Position numbers and translations under genes: made by a program. The notes beneath the pieces were generated by a model, which was given only the letters and a program-made list of their open reading frames with translations, had not been told where the DNA came from and made no database searches. A stretch of 64,000 nt of DNA from JANSYA01 sp965243385. Its GTDB lineage: Bacteria; Spirochaetota; Leptospiria; Leptospirales; Leptonemataceae. The number at the start of each line of letters is the position of its first letter. Positions within the stretch are counted from its first letter, which is position 1. Shown here one piece after another: positions 26,135 to 35,112 of the stretch. The stretch covers positions 2,604,001 through 2,668,000 of the forward strand of contig CBDEUV010000002.1 in assembly GCA_965243385.1 (NCBI GenBank), written 5' to 3'.

Positions 26135-26941
26135 TCAGCCCGCCGCGGACGCGAAGATGGTTTCGTACCAGTCTTTTTCAATACGATCGATGCCTTTTAG
26201 AACCAGGGCGACCTCGTCCGCGCTCAGGGAACGAAACAGATCATAGCCGCCGGTCAGGAGTTCCAGACCGAAATCCAATCCGGCCAGTTCGCGTGCGTTG
26301 TAGGTTTTCGGACGCGCCGCCATAATAGCGCGGGAATCGCGCAGGATCCCCAGCGAGTTTTCCAGCAGATCGACGTTCGCCAGGGATTCGAACAATAAGA
26401 TCATGTCCTTTTGAAAGCGCACGACCTTCTTCTTCGGAATCAGGCGCACGGTCCGGGCCACGGTGGCGTCGTCTCGAAAGGCCTCCGGAGCGAGGCCCTG
26501 ATCGAGCGCGATGTCGATCATCGTTTGTTCGAGACGCTTGCTTTCGATATAAGCCTCTAATGTGCGCAGGCCCGCCTGGATCGCGGCGCCTATATGCCCG
26601 CCGAGTTTCCACAGCGAACTGATCGCGGTACCGAACAGCGGCCACAGCTTGCGCGGCGATTTCAAGACATTGCCCATTTCGTCGAAGCTGCTGTCGCGCA
26701 TGCCCCGACTTTCGGGAGACGGATAGATGTACTGCAAAAAGAACTCGCGCAACCGCACCACCGTGTCGACGGGAATGCCGGCCAGCTCCGGGAATCGTCG
26801 CACGTTCTCTTCGCTGTAGCGCCGGCCGAGCTCACCGCGATAAGCTTCGATAACGGCCGCTTTCAGCCGCGATTCGAGCGTTGTATTCGATGAATCGTCT
26901 CCATCCGAAGCAGAGGCAGACGCGGTGGTTCTGTTGGGCAT
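26135..26941 (-). CDS. All-helical protein of unknown function, last gene of the MoxR cluster
   Basis: 268 residues from ATG 26941, one base after the stop of the upstream gene. The N-terminus is Ser/Thr/Asp-rich and probably disordered (1-20); the rest is predicted helical with a short hydrophobic stretch (WPLFGTAISSLWKLGGHIGAA) that could be a membrane or packing helix. No family recognised. Tight spacing indicates cotranscription with the TraB-like and MoxR genes. Confidence 0.75.
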   Translation of the reverse strand: MPNRTTASASASDGDDSSNTTLESRLKAAVIEAYRGELGRRYSEENVRRFPELAGIPVDTVVRLREFFLQYIYPSPESRGMRDSSFDEMGNVLKSPRKLWPLFGTAISSLWKLGGHIGAAIQAGLRTLEAYIESKRLEQTMIDIALDQGLAPEAFRDDATVARTVRLIPKKKVVRFQKDMILLFESLANVDLLENSLGILRDSRAIMAARPKTYNARELAGLDFGLELLTGGYDLFRSLSADEVALVLKGIDRIEKDWYETIFASAAG

Positions 26942-26942
26942 A

Positions 26943-29048
26943 TTAAAAGATATAGTCGCCGGCGTCGTCCCGGCGATCTCGTGAGTCCAGAACATGAAAG
27001 CGGCGCACACGGGCAAGCAGAACCGGGTTGATCGTGGAAAGCGGAATATGCACGACCTTCTGTCCAAAGCGTTCGGCCAGCCGGACGAGACGGCGCGCGG
27101 GCGGACGCTCCGCGAGATGCACGACCGCGCGCTTTTCGTTGTATTCAATGGCCGCGGCCAGCAAACGATCCGCGGGTCGGGTGAAGACGCGATACTCGGG
27201 ATCGTGCCAGATATCATGCAGCCGGCCGGGAGGATAGGTCATCATCAAGCCGCCGTAGCGACTCTGGCAAATGCCCGGCCCCGTGATCCGGTGGCCCGGC
27301 TGAGTCGCGTAAAAGGCCATATCGCTTTCTTCGGAGTGTTCGCCCCACCAGACGACGCGCCAGTCGTAATCCTCGTCGTCTTCGGTGAAGATCACCACGA
27401 CGCTGCCCGCGTCCACGCCGTGCACGTGGAGATCTTTTACGAAAATCTGCCCGAGATGATAATTGCGAATCGTTTCGCGATAGTCGATGCCGTCCATGAG
27501 GCTCGCGGTAAACGGGAGCACCTTTTCTTCGGATCCGCGTAGCAGCGCGGTCGCCTTCTTCTGCATTTGCGCGCCGAAATTCTCCAGCGTAAGGTCCTCC
27601 GGAGGATAGGAGCAGATGCCGCCTTCGCGCCAGGCGTCGGCCCACTCCCCGGGATAACGTTCGCGCGGCACCCGTCTGCGCAGCGAATCCGGCAGCAGAG
27701 CTTCGCCGGAACGCGGCTTGCGTCGGGCGCGCAATCGAAAGCGCAGCAGTCGCGAATCCTTAAAGAGATCGTCCAGCCGCAATTTCTTCGCTGGCGCGGA
27801 CGGATTCGAGTTGGGCGGCAAAACCGACAGCACGTCGAACATGATGCGCGCGAAATCATCGTTGCCGAAAGACCGGGCGCTTACGACGAGCCGATACATA
27901 TCCGGTAGAAGCGCGCCGTCGAGCAGGCTCCAATTGCGCGCGAAACGGAAATAATTTTTTTCGCGCTGGGGCGGGATCAGTTCGCCGGTTTCGCGCTCGT
28001 AGCGCTGGACCGTCTCGCGATAGACACCGCGCTGGAGCAATATGCGGTCAAATTTTCGAACCCCCGCGGGATGCGAGCGGGCGAAATTCCAGGCTGTGTT
28101 ATAATAGCCCGGCTGCATCAATACTTCGCTCGATCGCGGGTCAAGAGTGTGTACGCTCACGGCCGTCGCGGCGTCGACGAAATCGCGCGGAGTATCGGCG
28201 TCGCCCTGAACCGGCTGGTCCGCGTTCAAACGCATTCGCTCCTGCTTGTTGAGCAGGGCTTCGAGCGGCTCTTCGCTTTCGTCCGCCAGCTCTCGTGAGC
28301 CGGCGTACGAAAGCAGCTCTTCCCGCAAAGCGCGAAACTCGACCTCGTAGCGCGTTTCGAACAGGTCGTCGCTGACGGAGAGCATTTCGCGCAGAGCGGG
28401 AACGTGACTGACGCCGCACAGACACAGTACGTCGCCGGACAGTCCGCCGAGATGGCGCAGCTGCCGCGCCATATACAATTCACGCAGCCGGTCGACCGAT
28501 TGCGCCGGCGCCGTTGGCTCGCCTCCAACGCGAGACTTCTCGCCAGGGCCGTCGGCGGCCGGTTTTGGCGGGTTCCCCCGGCGTTGCTCGTATTCCGCGT
28601 AGAGGGCGCCGAGATCCATCGTACGCAGCGCATAGGTATCCGGAAAAGCGTCGGGTTGAAAGCCGGGCAAATACTCTTGATAAAAATCGATCAGATGAAA
28701 CGGAATCCCCGCTTCTTTCGCCGAGCGAGCCGCCTCCACCAGCGGTTCCAGAGGTTCCATCACGAAGTGGAGCGGCAAACCCGCTGGATTTTCCAGGCTG
28801 ATGACCGGTATTTCACCGGCGAAATCTAAAGCGACGTCCAAACCTGGACCAATGCGCTCCGGCAGCTCTAAGGCGACGACGGCCGGCGGGGCTTCCTGAA
28901 AAACGCGGCGCACAAGAATCGCGCATTCGACCGACGCGTGCACGATCGGCAGCACGCGCACTCCCGGCCGCAGCGCCAGCGTATTGCGCTGTATAATCTC
29001 CGGGATCTGCGAAGCGGGATCCGGCGTTTCCTCCGGCCTGGCGTCCAT
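26943..29048 (-). CDS. Large protein with TraB/PrgY-like N-terminus and unknown C-terminal region
   Basis: 701 residues, no signal peptide. The first about 240 residues carry the two marks of the TraB/PrgY/GumN family: a His-Ser pair at the first strand (VLPIVHASVECA) followed by VVALELPERIG, and a later CLCGVSHVPAL corresponding to the VVGAGHxPG motif. These are putative metallohydrolases or peptide-pheromone shutdown proteins. Residues about 300-701 match nothing I know; they contain Trp/His/Asp-rich blocks (DYDWRVVWWGEH, RLHDIWHDPEY). It follows the MoxR gene by 6 bp and is probably its dedicated partner. Confidence 0.8.
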   Translation of the reverse strand: MDARPEETPDPASQIPEIIQRNTLALRPGVRVLPIVHASVECAILVRRVFQEAPPAVVALELPERIGPGLDVALDFAGEIPVISLENPAGLPLHFVMEPLEPLVEAARSAKEAGIPFHLIDFYQEYLPGFQPDAFPDTYALRTMDLGALYAEYEQRRGNPPKPAADGPGEKSRVGGEPTAPAQSVDRLRELYMARQLRHLGGLSGDVLCLCGVSHVPALREMLSVSDDLFETRYEVEFRALREELLSYAGSRELADESEEPLEALLNKQERMRLNADQPVQGDADTPRDFVDAATAVSVHTLDPRSSEVLMQPGYYNTAWNFARSHPAGVRKFDRILLQRGVYRETVQRYERETGELIPPQREKNYFRFARNWSLLDGALLPDMYRLVVSARSFGNDDFARIMFDVLSVLPPNSNPSAPAKKLRLDDLFKDSRLLRFRLRARRKPRSGEALLPDSLRRRVPRERYPGEWADAWREGGICSYPPEDLTLENFGAQMQKKATALLRGSEEKVLPFTASLMDGIDYRETIRNYHLGQIFVKDLHVHGVDAGSVVVIFTEDDEDYDWRVVWWGEHSEESDMAFYATQPGHRITGPGICQSRYGGLMMTYPPGRLHDIWHDPEYRVFTRPADRLLAAAIEYNEKRAVVHLAERPPARRLVRLAERFGQKVVHIPLSTINPVLLARVRRFHVLDSRDRRDDAGDYIF

Positions 29049-29054
29049 AAGAGC

Positions 29055-29921
29055 TTAACCGAGATACCGCAGGGCTTCGTCGCCCAGCACGCCCATCACC
29101 GCGTCGTGCAGCAGGCCGCGCAGATTCGCCCCGGTCAGAGCGTCCGCCGCCGGAAGATCGGAAGCGCCGGAGGCCGTCGAGCGGGCGGCGCCGAGCTTCA
29201 GCACCATGCGCGTAATATTGATTCCGTCGCGAACCGAATAGGGCTCTTCGGACGCGTGCGCCTTTTGTAAAAACGTAACGACGTAGTTGATGATTTCCTG
29301 GGGTGCGAAAGGCATATTCGCGCGCAGAATTTCCTGCTCTTCGTTCGCGTCGGCGAAGTCGATATAGATCTGCGGTTGCAGACGGCTTTGAATATACTCC
29401 GGCACTTCGTAGGTCGAGGAGTCTTCGTTCATCGTCGTACAGAATCGAAACTCCGGATGCGCTTTGACTTTCACCCCCGCGACAATGCTTTCGATATACC
29501 GGCGATGATCGAGCAGCGGCGCAAGCGACGCCCATGATTTTTCGCCCATGCGATTGCCTTCATCGAGAATCGCGACGCCGCCTTCGATCATCGCGCTCAC
29601 GAGCGCCGAGGCTACGTACTTTATGCGTCCGTTCTCGGCGAGCACGGGGGTGATCAGCAAATCTTCGGGACGCGTATCCATCGTCGCCTGAAAGATAAAG
29701 ATCGGCCGTTCGATCCGTCGGGCCGCCGCACAGGCCAGAGTGGTCTTTCCGACGCCGGGCCGGCCGATCAGGCGCGGACTCATGGGGAGATCTTCGGGAT
29801 GCACCAGCATCCAGCAGGCCAGCAGTTGATGCAATACGTCAAGGTTGCCCACCCAGTCGGTATCGATGACATCCGGCGAAGCGACTTCGATCGGAACTCC
29901 GTTAATTTCTATTGCGCGCAT
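29055..29921 (-). CDS. MoxR-type AAA+ ATPase
   Basis: 288 residues. Walker A (GRPGVGKTTLA), Walker B with catalytic Glu (GGVAILDEGNRM), sensor 1 (FCTTMNED) and an arginine-finger region (EYIQSRLQP) are intact. MoxR ATPases act as chaperones that mature or switch partner proteins, often with a VWA protein; here no VWA gene is adjacent (one exists at 55.5-57.3 kb). It sits 2 bp from the CsgG-like gene and 6 bp from the TraB-like gene. Confidence 0.92.
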   Translation of the reverse strand: MRAIEINGVPIEVASPDVIDTDWVGNLDVLHQLLACWMLVHPEDLPMSPRLIGRPGVGKTTLACAAARRIERPIFIFQATMDTRPEDLLITPVLAENGRIKYVASALVSAMIEGGVAILDEGNRMGEKSWASLAPLLDHRRYIESIVAGVKVKAHPEFRFCTTMNEDSSTYEVPEYIQSRLQPQIYIDFADANEEQEILRANMPFAPQEIINYVVTFLQKAHASEEPYSVRDGINITRMVLKLGAARSTASGASDLPAADALTGANLRGLLHDAVMGVLGDEALRYLG

Positions 29922-29923
29922 GC

Positions 29924-31057
29924 TTAGATATTCTCCGCTTCCAGCTCTGATTTGAGATAGGCTTTACGCAAGAGCCCGGATCGATCCTGAAACAGACGCC
30001 GGTCGCGGCGAATCGAAGCGTCAACCCGCTGACCGATCTCGTCGAGCAATTCGAGCGTCGGCCCCTCGTAATTCTCGACCCCTGTCAGCACATGATAGCT
30101 TTCCCGGCGATTGCCCGCATCGGCGAACTCACGGTATTCGACGCCGCGCTCTTCCAGAAATTTTACGCGCACCAGAATATCGAGGCTGTAATCGATTTCA
30201 TAAAACGGAACAAAGAGCCAGCCGACCAGGGTCAGGCATCCCACGGCGCCCAGCGTCGAAAGCTCTCGCTTTTCGCGCACGTTCACGAGCGCCGAATCGA
30301 TTTCGACGCCCGGCGGCAGCGGCAGTTTCTGCAGGCGATCGCGCACCCGCGTTTTATAGGCTTCGTCCGCGTCGAATTCCCGGGGGATGATCTCGCGGGA
30401 GCGGGCGTCGAAGACCACGCGAATCGGAAAGACTCCGGGCGCCCGCCAGGTCAGCTTGCCGGCGGCCATCGTCGATAGATCGGCGATCTTTTCGCCTTCC
30501 TGAATATTCTCGCCGGAAAGGTGATCGGTGGACCAGGCGACCGTATTAAATACCTGCTTACGCGGCACATTGACGATTTCCACTTTCAGGCCCACCGAAC
30601 GCAGATCCACTCCGCGGTGTTGATACCGAATCTCGGCGCCCACGCTGCCGAAAACCATCAGATCGATGTTATTGGCCTCCGCCAGCTTATAGATCGGCTC
30701 CGGCGTGCGAAAGCTCTCGCCCGCTTCTTCGGCTGCCTGCAGCATTCGGCCGAGTTCGAAGCGCGGCACGATCTGAAAGTCCTTACTGCGCGACAAGGCG
30801 AGATGAAACGCGGCGCTGATCTGTTCGTACTCGAAATCCGTCACGTTTTCGCCGCGCACGAACGGGAACAGCGCCAGACGAACGGGCGCTCCGACGACCT
30901 TCGCGGGCTTCCGGTCTTCGCCAGCCCGATCGGGAGTTCGCTCGGTCGACTGCTTGAGGATGAGCTCGGGCGGATTCGGAGCGGCCAGACCCGGGCCGGT
31001 CGAAGCCGATAAGATCATCAGCGCCCCGGCGAACAGTCGGCTATAGAATCGAATCAC
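29924..31057 (-). CDS. Exported CsgG/LpoB-like protein
   Basis: 377 residues from GTG 31057, two bases after the upstream stop; signal peptide about 1-26 (ending GLAAP). The LALFPFVRGEN start, the helix-rich AFHLALSRSKDFQIVPR and the strand DLMVFGSVGAEIRY follow the alpha/beta layout of CsgG, LpoB and TolB-N-type periplasmic domains. A hydrophobic segment (LGAVGCLTLVGWLFVPFY, about 265-285) may anchor it in a membrane. The function is unknown; in this cluster it could link an envelope signal to the MoxR ATPase. Confidence 0.72.
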   Translation of the reverse strand: MIRFYSRLFAGALMILSASTGPGLAAPNPPELILKQSTERTPDRAGEDRKPAKVVGAPVRLALFPFVRGENVTDFEYEQISAAFHLALSRSKDFQIVPRFELGRMLQAAEEAGESFRTPEPIYKLAEANNIDLMVFGSVGAEIRYQHRGVDLRSVGLKVEIVNVPRKQVFNTVAWSTDHLSGENIQEGEKIADLSTMAAGKLTWRAPGVFPIRVVFDARSREIIPREFDADEAYKTRVRDRLQKLPLPPGVEIDSALVNVREKRELSTLGAVGCLTLVGWLFVPFYEIDYSLDILVRVKFLEERGVEYREFADAGNRRESYHVLTGVENYEGPTLELLDEIGQRVDASIRRDRRLFQDRSGLLRKAYLKSELEAENI

Positions 31058-31059
31058 TT

Positions 31060-32379
31060 TTAGTCTTCTTGCAGCAGCTTTGAATAATTGTACGCCGGAA
31101 CCAGGAACCAATTGCCCCACTCCCGGGTGAATTTCAGCTTCACCGGAAATGCGTAACCCTGCGCCTGCACGGTCAGATCCACATTCGCCGTGCGAACGCG
31201 CGAGTCAAATCTGATTCGGTCGACTGTATGTGATACGTATTCGAATTTTTCATTCGTGAATTTTCGATTCCGGCTGGAAATCGCGTGAATCAAAAACATG
31301 AAGCGGCCGGAGAGATAGAGCTGCGAGGCCAGAAAAGGGTTCAGGGTTACTTCGAAAAGCACAGTATCGAATTCATCGGCGGGATGATCTCGAAAATAGC
31401 TCATCAGAATCAGATAGTACAGGAATTCGTCCGCGTCCAGGTAGCGACGCACGATGGATAGAGCTTCGTCGGTCGTGGCCGGATTGCGCGAACTCATCAG
31501 ACGATGCGCATTATAAATACGATCGTTCATACCGCGCACGCGATTAAAGATGTTCAGCTTATACACCGGCGAATAGAAATAGCCGTAGTCGAGAACGCGC
31601 TTCTCGCGCACCGCCTCGGCGATCAACTCGATGCGTTCCCGTACAGCCGCCTCCGCTCGCTGCTTATCGACGGCGCCGTCGCCTCCGATCTCGTCAATCT
31701 CCCGAATCAGATCTTCAGCCGGCACGACCAGATTCACGCTCCGTTCGTTAACGACCCCGCCGGTCGCCATGCCGATCAGTCGACCGGCCTCGCCGAAAAT
31801 CGGCCCGCCGTGCACCCCGGCGTCGAGCGCGGCCGAAACCTGAATGAAACGCCGCGACAGCGGTCCTTCTTCAGGCAAGAGCACGCGATCGTTACTGACC
31901 AGACCATCGGTGATGGTCAGACTCGCGTCCGAATCCCCCGCGGCGCCCGGAAAGCCCATGGCATAGACGCGCTCCCCGCGCAGCGGTTCGTAGGCTTCGA
32001 GGGGAACCGCGGCGTATTTTTCGATCGAAGGAAAAGTAAGAATGGCGATACCGCCCATATCGTTCACCCGCAGCACTTCGAGCTTGTGGATCTTCGTGTC
32101 GCCGGTTTCGAGGAAGAAATGTCCGGATGAGATCCCGTAATAGTCGGTGATCAGAAATTTGCGCTGTTTATAGGCGACGATAAACGCGGAGCCGCTGCCG
32201 GTCGCCTGCTCTTCGAAATGCGTTCGCAGAATCAGAACGGTCTTCTGGTTCCGGGTGAAGATCTGGCGGCCCTCGCTCTGAGAATGCAAGGGCGCGAAAT
32301 ACGCGAAGCCGGCCAGGATCAACACGGACGAGGCCGCGAATCGAAAACAGGCCGATTTAGTACGATGGGTTGTTCTCAT
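31060..32379 (-). CDS. Exported trypsin-fold protein lacking the catalytic triad
   Basis: 439 residues from ATG 32379 (a GTG 9 bases upstream is possible). Signal peptide about 1-33. The DegP-like trypsin fold is recognisable from SGSAFIVAYKQRKFLI, YAMGFPGAAGD and GVHGGPIFGEAGRLIGMATGG. The triad is gone: the His position (normally TNxHV) is Tyr81 in TDYYGI, the Asp position (normally DLAVL) is Gly110 in GGIAIL, and the nucleophile Ser (normally GNSGGP) is His190. It therefore probably binds rather than cuts. The C-terminal 200 residues are unassigned. First gene of the five-gene cluster. Confidence 0.82.
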   Translation of the reverse strand: MRTTHRTKSACFRFAASSVLILAGFAYFAPLHSQSEGRQIFTRNQKTVLILRTHFEEQATGSGSAFIVAYKQRKFLITDYYGISSGHFFLETGDTKIHKLEVLRVNDMGGIAILTFPSIEKYAAVPLEAYEPLRGERVYAMGFPGAAGDSDASLTITDGLVSNDRVLLPEEGPLSRRFIQVSAALDAGVHGGPIFGEAGRLIGMATGGVVNERSVNLVVPAEDLIREIDEIGGDGAVDKQRAEAAVRERIELIAEAVREKRVLDYGYFYSPVYKLNIFNRVRGMNDRIYNAHRLMSSRNPATTDEALSIVRRYLDADEFLYYLILMSYFRDHPADEFDTVLFEVTLNPFLASQLYLSGRFMFLIHAISSRNRKFTNEKFEYVSHTVDRIRFDSRVRTANVDLTVQAQGYAFPVKLKFTREWGNWFLVPAYNYSKLLQED

Positions 32380-32541
32380 GCGGATCACCGGCGCGACATA
32401 ATCCGCGGGTTCCCACGCGGAGCTTCCCCCGCAGGGTATTCAACTGACTCGGGTCGCCGAAGATTGGCGCTCGTTTCCCATACGGACAAGCAGATTTTTG
32501 CGCGGTCCGCGAAAAGCGCCGGCCAGCGACCCGGCGCAACC

Positions 32542-32588
32542 CCGGACAGAATTCAGAGGACGGACAGGTCGCGCTGAATTCTGTTCGG
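32542..32588. terminator. Strong hairpin downstream of the SRPBCC gene
   Basis: 15-bp arms (32542-32556 and 32574-32588) with one G-U pair and a 17-nt loop, 12 bp after the SRPBCC stop. No T-run follows, so it may be a factor-dependent terminator or an mRNA-stabilising hairpin. Confidence 0.5.
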
Positions 32589-32600
32589 CGTCGCGGCCGA

Positions 32601-33158
32601 TTAGTTGCCGCTCTGCTGCTCGGAGACCTCTTTGAGTTTCTCGAGGCCTTCCTCGTAATAGGGACCGATGAAAGAATCCATCATCATGGCGAAGACTTTC
32701 TCGCCGAAGCCTTCCGGCTTACTGAGAAAGCTCCAGGTCACCTTCACTACGTCGCCCTGCTGGCTGAAATCCCAGAAGCTCTGCGCCGTGCCTTCTTCTT
32801 TGAAGTCCAGGGCGATTTCGATTCGAGAATTCGGCGTGCTCTTCGTGATTTCCATGCTGCCCGAGCCCATCTCTTCGCTGGTCCAGCTGCTGCTCGCGCC
32901 CACGCCGCGGGTCGTCGCGCCGTAAGTCGTCACCATGGTATCGTCGTGGGCCGCCCAGGGGGACCACGCTTCGTTTTTCTTCAGGTCGTTGACCTGATCG
33001 AAGACCACCGCGAGCGGCGCGTTGATTTCGATCGAACGCTCCACCCGCGCTTCGTCCGGCAGACAGGCGACGCCGCTCGTAAAGATCAGCGCGAGGACCG
33101 CAAACGCCCCGATCAGACGCGCGCTTCGCGCTTTATAATTATTCGTTTCGTTTCGCAT
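32601..33158 (-). CDS. SRPBCC-domain (polyketide cyclase/START-like) lipoprotein
   Basis: 185 residues. The signal sequence ends at a loose lipobox (TSGVAC, Cys32). The mature protein starts with VERSIEINAPLAVVFDQVNDL, the hallmark of SRPBCC ligand-binding folds, followed by strands such as SRIEIALDF and VVKVTWSFLSK. It probably binds a hydrophobic ligand at the envelope. It follows hisD on the same strand by 49 bp and is followed by a strong hairpin. Confidence 0.82.
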   Translation of the reverse strand: MRNETNNYKARSARLIGAFAVLALIFTSGVACLPDEARVERSIEINAPLAVVFDQVNDLKKNEAWSPWAAHDDTMVTTYGATTRGVGASSSWTSEEMGSGSMEITKSTPNSRIEIALDFKEEGTAQSFWDFSQQGDVVKVTWSFLSKPEGFGEKVFAMMMDSFIGPYYEEGLEKLKEVSEQQSGN

Positions 33159-33207
33159 GGTTCCGATTCCGGCGCTTTTTCAGGAATCGTCAACACGAAA
33201 TGCAAAC

Positions 33208-34515
33208 TCAGGTTTCGAAACGTACGGCGACGGAATGACCGTGCTCCTGGTCGAAGCCTTCCTGCTTGCTCATCAAGAGAATGGGTTCGAGCGCGCGATT
33301 CAGGCTCTCTTTTGTGGGATGCTGGTAGCTGATGCGTTTGAGAAAGATCTCCACACCGAGTCCCGAATAGGCACGCGCAGCGCCCCCGGTCGGCAACACG
33401 TGATTCGTTCCACTATAGTAATCGCCCAGGGCGACTGGAGCGTAGTTGCCCAGAAACACACTGCCGGCGCTCCGTATCCTCTGAAAATCTTCAGCCGGAT
33501 TGCGTGTGCAAATCTCGAGGTGTTCCGCGCCGTATTCGTTCGCGAAATCGAAGGCTTCGCTCAGATCGGAATATACAATCGCGAATGAATGTTCGCGGAT
33601 GCTCGTCGATTTCATCTCGGCGCGCTCGGGACGTTCTTTGATACCGCGAACGACTGCCTGATCGACGGCTTCCGCGAACTCTTGCGAATTCGTAAGTAAA
33701 ATTGCGGGGCTGTCTTCGCCGTGCTCGGCCTGGCTCAAGAGATCCGCGGCGACGTACTCCGCGTTCGCGCTCTCGTCGGCGATGACCACAACTTCGGACG
33801 GGCCGGCGGGCATATCCATGCGAATCAAACCGCGCGCGGTTAAGATCGACTTCGCGGCCATTACGAAGCGATTGCCGGGACCGGCGATCACCTGCACTCG
33901 CTGCCCGCCCAGGCCGAAGGCCGCCGCCGCCACGCCCTGCGCGCCGCCCGCTTTGAGCACCCGTTCGCAACCCGCCAATCGCGCGCAATACAGCACCGCC
34001 GGATCAATCGCACCATCTTTGTCCGGCGGAGTAATCAAGAGCGTGTGCTCAACTCCCGCGATGTGCGCCGGGATCAGCCCCATCAGCACCGAAGAGGGAT
34101 ACGAAGCCTTACCGCCGGGAACGTAAACGCCCGCGCCTTCGACCGGCGTATAACGAAAGCCCAAACGCGATCCGTCGATTTCGGTTTCGCGATCCACCAG
34201 GCTTTCGCGCTGGAGACGATGAAAGGCCGTGATATTTTCGCCGGCCTGACGAAAAGCGTCTTTGAGCTTCTCGTCGAGCGCCGCTTCGGCCGCGTCGAAT
34301 TCCGCCGGGCTCGCCATCAGGCCGCCGCCCTCCGCCAGATCGGCGCCGTCGAATTTTCGCGTATATTCGATGACCGCGGATTCGCCTTCGCGCTCTACGC
34401 GTTCGATGATCTCGTTCGCGATTTCCGGCGCGGCGCGGTCTTCGCTCGAAGCGCGCAGCATGAGCTCCGCGCGGCGCGCGTCGTCAATTTCACTGGAACG
34501 AAAAATTCTTAACAT
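33208..34515 (-). CDS. hisD: Histidinol dehydrogenase
   Basis: 435 residues, full length. Catalyses the last two steps of histidine synthesis (histidinol to histidine, NAD-dependent, Zn). Family blocks are present: GVYVPGGKASYPSSVLM, AGPGNRFVMAAK, DMPAGPSEVVVIAD, SQAEHGEDSPAILLT (with zinc Gln/His), EHLEI and GTNHVLPTGGAARAYSGLGV. Other his genes are not nearby. The ATG is 15 bp after the YjbQ-like gene. Confidence 0.96.
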   Translation of the reverse strand: MLRIFRSSEIDDARRAELMLRASSEDRAAPEIANEIIERVEREGESAVIEYTRKFDGADLAEGGGLMASPAEFDAAEAALDEKLKDAFRQAGENITAFHRLQRESLVDRETEIDGSRLGFRYTPVEGAGVYVPGGKASYPSSVLMGLIPAHIAGVEHTLLITPPDKDGAIDPAVLYCARLAGCERVLKAGGAQGVAAAAFGLGGQRVQVIAGPGNRFVMAAKSILTARGLIRMDMPAGPSEVVVIADESANAEYVAADLLSQAEHGEDSPAILLTNSQEFAEAVDQAVVRGIKERPERAEMKSTSIREHSFAIVYSDLSEAFDFANEYGAEHLEICTRNPAEDFQRIRSAGSVFLGNYAPVALGDYYSGTNHVLPTGGAARAYSGLGVEIFLKRISYQHPTKESLNRALEPILLMSKQEGFDQEHGHSVAVRFET

Positions 34516-34530
34516 AAAATTTCCATCGAC

Positions 34531-34953
34531 CTAGGCTTCACCCTGCACAGTCGCGATCAGCCGGCGCGCGCCTCCGCGATCGCGATGCTCGCACAAATAC
34601 ACGCCCTGCCAGGTGCCGAGATTCAGACGACCCTTCGTCACAGGCACGGTGAGTTCGGTGCCGATCAGGACGGCCTTGATATGGGCGGGCATATCGTCGG
34701 GGCCTTCCGTTGTGTGCAGAAAATACGGGGCGTTCTCCGGGGCCAGCCGATTTACGAAAGACTCCAGGTCAACGCGCACATCGGGATCGGCGTTTTCGTT
34801 AATGGCCAGACTGGCCGAAGTGTGCTGGAGAAAGAGATGACACAGACCCCGACGAATCTCGCCAAGCTGCGGCAACTGCTGCAATATCTCCGGGGTTACG
34901 AGATGAAAGCCCCGGCCTCGCGGCCGGAGCTGAATGGTTTCTTGAAACCACAT
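34531..34953 (-). CDS. YjbQ/UPF0047 family protein
   Basis: 140 residues, normal length. Conserved blocks: GLCHLFLQHTSASLAINENADPDV, the His/Asn/Asp set of the family, then HTTEGPDDMPAHIKAVLIGTELTVPV and LGTWQGVYLCEHRD. Members form trimers with bound metal and some have weak thiamin-phosphate synthase activity; the physiological role is unsettled. It begins 10 bp after the tRNA gene and precedes hisD. Confidence 0.93.
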   Translation of the reverse strand: MWFQETIQLRPRGRGFHLVTPEILQQLPQLGEIRRGLCHLFLQHTSASLAINENADPDVRVDLESFVNRLAPENAPYFLHTTEGPDDMPAHIKAVLIGTELTVPVTKGRLNLGTWQGVYLCEHRDRGGARRLIATVQGEA

Positions 34954-34963
34954 GAGAGAAATG

Positions 34964-35036
<73 letters not shown>

Positions 35037-35040
35037 GTTA

Positions 35041-35058
35041 TTATACTAACCAGTATAA
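35041..35058 (-). promoter_or_regulatory. Inverted repeat overlapping the probable tRNA-Val promoter
   Basis: TTATACT-AACC-AGTATAA, a perfect 7-bp inverted repeat 5 bp upstream of the tRNA. On the minus strand it offers two -10-like boxes, TATACT (35052-35057) and TATAAT (35040-35045); the first would give a short leader. The dyad could also be a coincidence of two overlapping -10 boxes. Confidence 0.45.
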
Positions 35059-35112
35059 GTTCGGAATTTATTCGACGAATGGGAACTGAAACGCTGCTTT
35101 CGCTGCGGCGAA

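Noticed and set aside
29055..29921. MoxR/VWA pair as in classic MoxR systems
   Set aside because: The only VWA gene is 26 kb away and tied to a two-component system, so no pairing can be claimed.
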